Below are positions 55,830 through 64,000 of a stretch of DNA of 64,000 nucleotides, in pieces. Source of the stretch: Odontocerum albicorne (lineage: Eukaryota > Arthropoda > Insecta > Trichoptera > Odontoceridae); the NCBI GenBank assembly GCA_949825065.1, contig OX463859.1, positions 8,899,850-8,963,849 of the forward strand, given 5' to 3'. The notes below the pieces were generated by a model. The model did no database searches. It had not been told where the DNA came from and saw only the letters and a program-made list of their open reading frames with translations. A program made the translations under genes and the position numbers. Positions within the stretch are counted from its first letter, which is position 1. Each line of letters begins with the position of its first letter.

Positions 55830-56500
55830 TACGAGTACATAGCCTTCACGCATTTCTCTGTTGGTGTAGGCAGAGACGACAAAACGCCAGACTTTCCTAT
55901 CTCAACACACATATTTTTCCTTTTCTATACATATTTTGCTTCTTTTACATCCATGTACCTCTTATACAACTACGATTTCTGTATTTTTTTATGTTTCCTT
56001 CATTCAAAATATTAATCATGTGTGGATTACAAAATATCAAGACAAAGACAGATCTTTCATCAAATTACCAAATTTTTTAACGAGTGTAAGATTGCATTTT
56101 AAGGGAACCTAATTCGTTACTAGATACAGTATGAGTGGAGGAGGGACAAATTTCCTAATAAAAACAGCTTCTCAAACATCTCTTAAGATTTATCTGAATA
56201 TCACTCACTTGATTCAACCATACTTTTCTAGGTTTTCCTAGCCAACGCATTCCACTCACTTTTGCACTAAATATTTATTTTGTTAATATTTCTTCATTCA
56301 TTCGTTTCATATCATAAACTTAACCATTTTAGATTATTTTCTTCATCTTACTCAACACATCAGCCTTAAGTTAACATTCATCCCTTATCATTTAATACCG
56401 TATTCTGTAATACATTGTCATTCTATGTATTTATTTAAGGACATATATTTCAACAGCATTAATTTGGCTTTTTTCTGTATTTTTCTACCTGTATCAACGT
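55830..56500 (-). mobile_element. LINE-A fragment, longest copy
   Basis: Plus strand from tacgagtacatagccttcac (octamer at the terminus), ctctgttggtgtaggcagag, to acatcagccttaagttaaca and cattaatttggcttttttct. An insertion of roughly 130-140 bp without LINE-A similarity (about 56025-56165) splits it. Confidence 0.75.
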
Positions 56501-56619
56501 TACAATAAAATAAAATTTAAACAGGAAATCCCAGAAAATGATGTTTGAAGTATCCAATCTAATGGACTCAGTCACCACTTTCCTATCTTTACACTGATTT
56601 TTTAAGCATTTTTATATCT

Positions 56620-56715
56620 GATAATATTGAGTTCGGATTTCGAATAAGCGCGCACTTGTGAAGAGTATCTTTCTAAATAGTGCTGAATAAACTGTCCTTT
56701 TTTTATAATATTTTG
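56620..56715 (+). repeat. R-IV 3' tail
   Basis: Gttcggatttcgaataagcg, cgcacttgtgaagagtatct, gtgctgaataaactgtcctt: a diverged lone tail. Confidence 0.5.
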
Positions 56716-57142
56716 AAAGTGATAGCAATGCATACAAAAAAATAAAAGTAATATATTTATTCAACTTCTGTTCACTTCCACCCATTCCTAAAGTTAACTA
56801 TTACTTAAAGTAGATATCTAAACAGTATATGTTATATTAACAATGTAGGAGTAAGCAGGTGGATAGTACAATGTTTTTCAGTTGAAAAATGTGGGTTATT
56901 GTGTGAATTAAACTGGATAATCTTGTCTCTTTTTTCTTTTAAATATTTTTATTATTTTTTTTCTTATTATTGCTTTATTAGAAAACCTCTATAGCATCTC
57001 GTGTACCATCACGAGATTCGGGATTTTCGATAGCACTAAAAAAGGATTTTGTATAGGAATTTGTTTGTAAGGAAACTATACTGCACACGCTAGACGTGTG
57101 TATGTCTGTCGGGCGCGGTTGCATTTGAAATTCGTAAGGTGG
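56716..57142. other. Unassigned, with two small hairpins
   Basis: Ctcgtgtaccatcacgag (56998) and cacacgctagacgtgtg (57084) can each form a short perfect stem, just before the 40-bp array. Otherwise nothing recognised. Confidence 0.45.
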
Positions 57143-57388
57143 CAAACTGTGAACTACGTGCCTACTCCAATGGCTCTTGACCCAAACTGTGAACTACGTG
57201 CCTACTCCAATGGGTCTTGACCCAAACTGTGAACTACGTGCCTACTCCAATGGGTCTTGACCCAAACTGTGAACTACGTGCCTACTCCAATGGGGCTTGA
57301 CCCAAACTGTGAACTACGTGCCTACTCCAATGGGTCTTGACCCAAACTGTGAACTACGTGCCTACTCCAATGGGTCTTGACCCAAACT
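57143..57388. repeat. 40-bp minisatellite, six units
   Basis: Unit caaactgtgaactacgtgcc then tactccaatgggtcttgacc. Starts at 57143, 57183, 57223, 57263, 57303 and 57343. Only two single-base differences among the six (ggct at unit 1, gggg at unit 4). More G+C than its surroundings and not seen elsewhere in the window, so a very recent expansion and likely length-variable. Confidence 0.97.
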
Positions 57389-58290
57389 CAAGACTCCTGC
57401 ATCTAATGTTTAGCTAATGTGTAGTGGCTGTTAATTTGTTTAAATTCATTTGTCTTTTGTTTTCTATCTTTCTTCTCATAATTTTTTTGTTTTTTTATTG
57501 ATAGATATTTAATGTTATTTATTTTTATTATTTTACAATACATTCACTAGATCTTTCATATAGATGTTTGTGTGAACTCTATTCAAGTTATTGCTCTTCT
57601 TGTATTTAATTATATATTTTATGTGTTATGTAAGTTTTCAAAAGATTTTGCCTTAAAATATATTAATTATTATTAATATTATTTACGAAGAGTTTCAGTA
57701 ACAGTTTTATCTGTTTGCAAAGTCGTCAAATTTAACAGAAAAACCCTACGAATATATCTGGGGTATAATAAGAATAACATAAAATTGTATAATGCGCGCC
57801 AGCCTCTGCCATGCCCTGCCTTTTCTCTTGTCCAGTTTTGGGTTTCAACACAATAACGTCCGAATCTGTGTTGACCTTTTACGGTCAACACTTTCAGTAA
57901 TTTTAGAACTCTTTGTCTGAGGCGAGATCCCTTTTTCACGGTTTTCCTTAACGCGAATTCAATACTCGAAAATATATTCTTTCTTATTTATTTCTGTGAC
58001 TCGTTCCCGGGATCAGCCCTAGAAGTAACTGTGCATCATGGCGTATTGATTTATTAAAATGTATTAGTTTTAAGTCATATTGGACGAAAGTAACCCCCGT
58101 GGTTTCCCTTTTTCCTTGGGCCCTGATGGTTCTAAACGAAGGTTAACATCTTATTTTCTATTTATGATACATGACTAATCCATATATTTAAATATGTATC
58201 GTATTCCAGTTCAAAATTTAAAAGCTTTTAAATTTAAAACACCTTATTTCTGAAAACACAGAAATTTTAAGAGTTGGATTTTTTACATAT
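57389..58290. other. Unassigned sequence
   Basis: Nothing recognised. Minus-strand open frame 57679-57939 (MKKGSRLRQRVLKLLKVLTV...) shows no known domain. Confidence 0.4.
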
Positions 58291-58610
58291 TAGGTGTTAA
58301 CATAAGTTGTGTCCGTTTTTTTTTTCAATTTAAAAATGAGCACCAAAAGTAAAACAAACGTTAAACATGGTAAAGGTTATACGTCATTCGAAAGAAAATT
58401 TTCTGCTCTACAAGATATTGTGTTTGCTTTTACGTTACATATATTATTTTATTTGATTACAAGACTTCAAAATGGAATGTCAAATAGACGAAAGTGAGCA
58501 TTTTCGACACCTTCTTCTGTTCGCGTTCAATCGAGGGAATAAAGCTGCTCGCGATATTTGCGAATTGTACGATGTCAAAATCGAGAGGTTACTTTAATGA
58601 TCGACCATTT
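58291..58610 (+). mobile_element. Mariner M5, 5' fragment
   Basis: A mariner-like end taggtgttaacataagttgt then gtccgtttttt precedes a coding start at ATG 58472: MECQIDESEHFRHLLLFAFN, then RGNKAARDICELYDVKIERL and stop. This is the first helix-turn-helix of a mariner (relatives: FRHLLLFAFNRGQKAAEAAR DICxVYG), with a few residues lost in the AAEAA stretch. No right end or catalytic domain found. Confidence 0.75.
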
Positions 58611-59418
58611 TATTGCAAGAACTATTTTTTTTGTCACATCTATATTTATAACGCGAATTTGCAATATTTGAGTATGTTTGTTGCTAAGAAAATTTTATTT
58701 GGCATATTTGCAAGCAATCTTATTTATGTGTGAACATTTATTCTTTTCTTAGTGTTGTATTTTTTGTAGAAAGAGTATATTTTAGAGAGAATATAGATAG
58801 ACTTCGCTTCGCACGTCCATAATTGTGCACATAAATTTATATTTACCAATGTTTTCCGGTCTATCTTAATATTGGATTTTTTTGAGTTGAGGCGGTTAAG
58901 TTTAATTTTTTTTTAATTGAACTTAAATCAAAATTTGTGATTGTTTATTGGTGAAAATATTTTGGTTCTTTATTGTTATTCAATGGTATTTTAAACGAAT
59001 ACAAGTAATGTAAAATAAACTTACAATATGTATTTTTGTTAAATAAATAAAATAAGAGTGTCACAACGCATTATTACTGTGTTGGTTGTATATTTTTTCC
59101 TAATTAAAAATAATAAATAACCATTTTTTTATTTATTGACAAAATAAACGATACTTAAATTTCCTTTACACATCACATTAAAAATCATAAAACAATGATA
59201 ATGTATTGACATTTTCCACTAAAAACTAACAATTCAAAGGACATATCTTTTAAACAAGTCTGACAAAAAACAATAGTTGAGGGAAGGCGAGAAAAAGATT
59301 CTTTGAGATTGAAGGATTAAATAAATGAGTTAACAAAATCCTCTTAAAATACTGCATTCAACATGCCTCAGGCCCGAAATGGATGAAGATAGGTGGTGAG
59401 CCGAGTTCGAGACATACT
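58611..59418. other. Unassigned A+T-rich sequence
   Basis: Nothing recognised. Confidence 0.4.
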
Positions 59419-59419
59419 A

Positions 59420-60329
59420 CCTTGATCAAAAAGTTTTAGGACCGGCCACCGTGTGGCGCTGTCAGTCACCCGATTGGAATCCTTTTTTTGTTGTTAGGTT
59501 ACCACATCTATCATTGACACTTCCCTCTAAATAACAGCGTCATAGCTTGACATTTGTAAAAGTTACGCTGTACTAAGTACATCTACCTTTGTGCGTGTTT
59601 TCGATTTTTTACAAGTTTGAAAATGACATCAACTGTGTATCAACGAGTTTGCATTAAATTTTGTGTGAAAAACGGATTTAACGGTTCGCAGACCTTGGAA
59701 ATGTTGGAGAAGTGTTTTTTGGTGGCACAAACGCTTCAGAAGTGGTCGTGAGTCGGTCGAGGATGACGAACGCAGTGGCAGTCGAAAACCGATGAAAACA
59801 TCGATAAAATCAAAGAAATATTAGCCGAAAACCGCAAACTGACCACCAGAGAGCTGGCAGAGGACTTGAACATCCGCTCAAGACATTTTGGTTAGTGATT
59901 TGGGCCTCAGACGTGTCGCTGCAAAACTGGTGCCGAAAAACCTCAATTTCATGCAAAAAAAAGGACCGCGCTGAAATCGCGAAAGACATGATTTCCATGA
60001 ATTTTAACCAAAAACAACACGACTACTATCCAGCAGCCTTTGAATTCACCTGATCTGGCTCCCTGCAACTTTTTCCTGTTCAACCGACTTAAAAAACCGC
60101 TTCGCGGAACGCGTTACAGCACCCGAGAGGATGTCATGAAAAAATCGAAGACGGGTCTGATGGACATACTGAAAATTGAGTACCAGCGGTGTTTCGAGGA
60201 TTGGATCAAGCGCTGGCGTAAGTGCGTTGCAGTCGATGGGGAGTACTTTGAAGGGGACCATATCGATTTTGATGAATAAACTTGTATTTTCGATTTTATG
60301 AATAAAGTCCTAAAACTTTTTGATCAAGG
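59420..60329 (+). mobile_element. Mariner M4, internally deleted (910 bp)
   Basis: Terminal inverted repeats ccttgatcaaaaagttttag then gac at the left and the exact reverse complement at the right, about 23 bp perfect. TA flanks at 59418-59419 and 60330-60331. About 400 bp of the central coding region is missing compared with a usual 1.3 kb mariner. Confidence 0.94.
59623..60279 (+). pseudogene. M4 mariner transposase, deleted and mutated
   Basis: From ATG 59623: MTSTVYQRVCIKFCVKNGFN, GSQTLEMLEKCF, then frameshifts; the middle still shows ENRKLTTRELAEDLNI and AEIAKDMIS. Near 60000 it jumps to TKNNTTTIQQPLNSPDLAPC, NFFLFNRLKKPLRGTRYS, and ends EYFEGDHIDFDE, stop at 60277. The first two catalytic residues are gone, and the third (Asp in LAPCDFFLF of relatives) is Asn here, codon 60067-60069. 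Confidence 0.9.
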
Positions 60330-60547
60330 TAGTAGCAGAGGACTACAACGCTCAGCATTGAGCATGCGATAGAGAAGAAAATATATTTTCAAATATCATA
60401 CATGAAAATAGGAAAAAGTAAAAAATAATCAAATTCAATCAATTAAATCCATTAAAAAATACAAGACTTAAAAAAGAAAAACTCTCTCACGAGCAATAAG
60501 AACTTAAGATAAAATAGAATAATCAGTTTTTCAGTCAATATTTATAA

Positions 60548-60825
60548 AAAACTCCTTTGCCTAGTTGGTAGGACGTTTTATTCCACGCGCGGGTTTCGTG
60601 TTTAATTGCCGGTGATACCCAAAATAAAAGATGCCAGTCTATTTAAATAGTACGTTTGGTAAAAAAATAATACGCACTAGACGTGTGCAATTGTTGTTGC
60701 CACTCTTAGTATTTCCAACACGTGCAATAGCGAATCGTAAATTACTTGTTTAATCCAGTGGTTCTAAACCCGAATACAACATAATCTCCCAGCCACACTC
60801 TTTAACATGTCCGTATTATCAATTT
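60548..60825 (+). mobile_element. SINE-III copy, longest
   Basis: Ctttgcctagttggtaggac head, cgtgtttaattgccggtgat (decayed B box), acccaaaataaaagatgcca, cgcactagacgtgtgcaatt, ccaacacgtgcaatagcgaa, end ccagccacactctttaacat. Contains the full middle that the copy at 43462 lacks. Confidence 0.75.
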
Positions 60826-61221
60826 GGTTTTTTTTATGTGTGCTATACAAATTAATCAATAAATTAACTGAGATTAAAACCACAACCAAATGTTGGGGCC
60901 CAAAGAATAAAACCGGAAACTCTTGATTGCTTATTAAACATGATAATCAAAAGTCTACAATGCTGATAGCACATAACATGTATAAGTGTCAAGTCTGCTA
61001 CAACTTGAAATAATTCGCAAGGTAAATTGCTTTCGTTGTGCAAATTGAAAAATGAATAACCAGAATAACTCAATACCTGGCTCCTATCAGTGATTGACGT
61101 CTGAAATCCTGCCTAAAAACACAAACCCTTAATTATTTGCTTCCGGTCGACCTTTCAAATGTTTCTTTATTAGGCACTCAATTTGTTGGCGATTACAAAA
61201 ACTACGAAAATACTTTTAAGC

Positions 61222-63040
61222 CAGGGGTTCGCATACTTTTTTGAACTGTACCGCCTAATGAAAGTTAAAATGAGTGGCATATAATCAGTACCCATCTTGG
61301 TACCCTCTTCCACTTCCTGCCTTTTCATAAGCAAGTTTTCATACTATAGGTACCTCTACCTACCCTCCTAATTTATTGTGTTATTAATATACCTAAAAAA
61401 TGAGTTTAGAAAGCTTATATTTACCACAAAATTTAACGAATACATATGTTTATACAGGTAATACCTCCTGTACGTTCATTACACATTATTTGTACCATTT
61501 AAAGATTTAATCTAGAAAAAGTTGACAGTTTAGAACTTTAAACAAAAACCCGGGATAGCGGAGAAATGTTTTATGGTGCAATATATTTTATTCAATTCTA
61601 CTCTAAATTCCATACGATTCTAATACATATATGGACACCCCATTATACGATCCATTCCAATGCACTGGAGAGAGTCCAACATAGGTTTTTGCATCACGTT
61701 AATTTTTAAATAGGTCTGAATACGAATGACATTAATTATAATTTGTTATTACCTATTCTTAATTTGATAAGTGTCTCTGATCGGCGAATATTAGTGGACT
61801 TGATTGTAATTTTCAAAGTCATGAATAGAATGATCGATTGTCTAAAACTCGCGGAATTGATTAGCATTTGAGTTCTGATAAGAATTAGACTGCAAGACAC
61901 GTTTCTATGTAAAAATTACAGAACAAATTATTTCGCGAATTCTCCCATACCTAGACTACATATGGGATCGGAAACGAGTAACATAACACACGCCGCAGTC
62001 TCAGATATTTTTTGAGTTAGTCTGCTGAACTATTAGAAGTTCCTGAATAGGCAGTTCCGAATATCCGAGCCATGGAATGGGATCCCGCGTGTCTATCGAG
62101 GACTTTTGAAAAACTTTTTCGAACAACTTTTTAATTAATTATTGTGTTTTTTATCTATTTTTTCACGGTGCTGAAAAGGATTTATGAAGTTACATTTATC
62201 TGATTCCGTTTTGTTTTTAATTTGTATTTTATTTTTAATTTGTTTTTCAATGATTTGTATTTTTTAAGCAGTACGGGCTGTGCGCCTGTGGACGGTCCCG
62301 TATTGTGTTGGTAACATATGATTTTGTACGATTTAATACCCGTTTCCTTCTGATTGTTTTCGTTGTAATTGTGTAAAATTATTTTTATTTTTTTATACAT
62401 TCTGTCAATCTTAATGTGTTGAGCACTCACTACTGGCTTATTTATTGTTGTTATAAGTTACATTGAACCATTTATTTATAAAAATAAATAAATATTCTTT
62501 AAACTGGGTAACTCTGAGTTACGTTGACAAATATCATTGGTGTAAAGCGGCCTTAACATGTAAATTATGTTGAATATTTGTGGAACTTCAGTATGTTTTT
62601 TATTTATTTTGGAGTTGAGTTGAGAAGGGAGCTACCTTGCTTATCGCGTACAAGGTTGCAGGATCGTGGTGGTGTTTTATCCGTAGCGAACTGTGTCGCC
62701 AAGGATTTTTCTCTTTTTTGTGTTCCCTGTTTTCGCTGCTCTGTGTCTCATGTGTGTATATGTTGGTAATGCTTGTGTCTGGGATGTGAAGGAACGCGTC
62801 TATGCACGGCTTATATGAGTCCCATCCCGGCATTTGCCTTACGACTGAGGAATCACAGCAAACTCAGTCGGGATGGCCGGCAACGTAGGCTTCCGATGTG
62901 GTGTTTCTTCCCTCGGCATTATTCCCTGTCAGTTTCAACTTTTTCAACTTCAGTATGTTGACGCTAGTATGATCGTGCATCAGTTGACTTAGGCTCGTGT
63001 ACTACATGTAGTACGCGTACCACAGTTTGCAGACCATTGA
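61222..63040. mobile_element. hAT element with exact 8-bp target duplication
   Basis: Left end caggggttcgcatac at 61222, preceded by ttttaagc (61214-61221). The right end, reversed, reads caatggtctgcaaactgtgg, then tacgcgtac, a classic hAT terminus; it is followed by ttttaagc at 63041-63048. One extra base separates the right terminus from the duplication. Terminal similarity between the two ends is limited to about 10 of 15 bases. No transposase seen; about half of the interior is an inserted LINE-C. Confidence 0.68.
61560..62490 (+). mobile_element. LINE-C 3' end, copy 2
   Basis: Coding remnants in several frames: YMDTPLYDPF-like near 61630, LERVQHRFLHHVNF near 61668, SVSDRRILVDLIVIFKVMNR and MIDCLKLAELISI at 61765-61870, NYRTNYFANSPIPRL at 61915, and FRISEPWNGIPRVYRGLLKN then FFEQLF at 62060-62130. 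The 3' untranslated region cggacggtcccgtattgtgt and the final taaataaat match copy 1. Extends about 480 bp farther upstream than copy 1. Confidence 0.82.
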
Positions 63041-64000
63041 TTTTAAGCGATAACCGTTATCGGATTAATGCCCGATTGCCCTGTTAAAGTAAAAGTTCAA
63101 TTTTTCTACTGGTATATGAAACTAGATTATAAAGTTCTGTAAAATGAACTTTTAAGTAGAAGAAAATTTAATGTATTCATACCGTGAATTTGAGATATTT
63201 CTCACTTTTCTGCTATATATCACCATTGAGAATAGGAAGAGGGACGACAGTCGAAATTTGTCATAAAATTCAAATGACATCACGCTCTCTACGGCCAGTG
63301 CCAAACGTCAACCTTTTGACATCAGATAAATTACATTCTTAATACTTATTACGCTTTTACCGATTTTCCCGTGAACTTTTGTTAAAAAATGGTTAGACTT
63401 AAATTTGTGGCAAAGAAGGAATGTATCCGTAAATTTGTTTTATGGTTTAATAATAAAACAAAACGGTTTTTCATGTCGCTTCGGCCTATTTATGGCGCTG
63501 GCTGAAAACGATAATGTTTCTCCTCGATGGAGGACGAATTAGATTTAATTTGAATTCTGTGTGAATTATTAAAAATTTCACACGTTTTTCATCTGAAAAT
63601 ATGTTAACTGTTTTCGATTTCATATTTTTTACATTTTTTTCAACCATAAATTTTATTTCATTTGAATAGTATGATGATTATTTTGTTGTTTTTTGAAATA
63701 TTTTTTTAATAGGATAACGGTTACAGATCGGTTTTTCAAACTACTCACATAAATTAAAAATATATGTTTATGAAAGATTTAATTCCTGGATCGTGAGAAG
63801 TAGTGCCATATATTTATTTAAAAGAAAATTTTATTGTTCAGTTAGAAAACTGTATTGTTACTATGTTGTGGGTTAATTGCTAAGAAGCAATTTCTACCAA
63901 CCGATCACTAATTATTTTACAAAGTTTTTAAAGATTTGAGGGTATTTATATTATAGAAATATAGAAAAAATACATGGAAATCAAATAATAAAAACAAGCA
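63041..64000. other. Unassigned sequence to the window end
   Basis: Starts with the hAT target duplication and a perfect small palindrome cgataaccgttatcg at 63048. No repeat family, coding region or RNA recognised beyond that. Confidence 0.45.

Overview
This 64 kb window looks like intergenic or heterochromatin-like DNA from an arthropod nuclear genome, most likely an insect. It is very A+T-rich and I could not recognise a single host protein-coding gene, rRNA or functional tRNA. Almost everything recognisable is the wreckage of transposable elements. The organism inference rests on the types of element: rosa-like (D-x41-D) and other mariner transposases, RTE-like and Jockey/CR1-like LINE 3' ends of the kind common in insects, a ZBED/Buster-like hAT, and several tRNA-headed SINE families. 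No long open reading frame is intact; every coding remnant carries stops, frameshifts or deletions.

Families recur through the window and are given working names here. LINE-A is an RTE-like non-LTR element present as about a dozen 5'-truncated 3' ends. LINE-B, LINE-C and LINE-D are Jockey/CR1-like reverse-transcriptase C-termini. SINE-I (about 360 bp), SINE-II (about 230 bp) and SINE-III (about 230 bp) have tRNA-like heads with recognisable B boxes. R-IV is a roughly 400-500 bp repeat ending in a gagttagagcgcc...gctatataaa tail. R-V, R-VI and R-VII are unclassified interspersed repeats. There are six mariner-type insertions or relics plus two short deletion derivatives, two hAT insertions with 8-bp target duplications, three solo LTRs of one family, two fold-back families, and several tandem arrays (about 44, 62, 101, 34, 137 and 40 bp).

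Layout: 0-10 kb holds a degenerate 44-bp array, SINE-II and LINE-A fragments, and a fold-back element. 10-20 kb has a structurally complete DD41D mariner nested in R-IV, a solo LTR, a five-unit 101-bp array next to a SINE-I, and the first mariner deletion derivative. 20-32 kb is LINE-C, LINE-A, LINE-B, SINE-II and SINE-III copies and the fold-back pair. 32-46 kb has a hAT with target duplication, two solo LTRs, the second mariner derivative nested in LINE-A, a directly duplicated 550-bp segment around a 34-bp array, and a fold-back insertion in a SINE-II. 46-64 kb has a 137-bp duplication, a mariner with 33-bp perfect terminal repeats, two more mariners, a 40-bp minisatellite, LINE-D inside LINE-B, and a second hAT that contains LINE-C.

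Nothing here works together as a pathway. The informative part is the layering: which element sits inside which gives relative ages, and some elements appear to have depended on others. SINE-II shares its 3' tail with LINE-B, and the mariner derivatives must have been moved by a transposase supplied elsewhere. I did not find a convincing new gene system. The most unusual signal is a recurrent TACTCGTA/TACGAGTA octamer that appears as a six-base difference between otherwise matching repeat copies.
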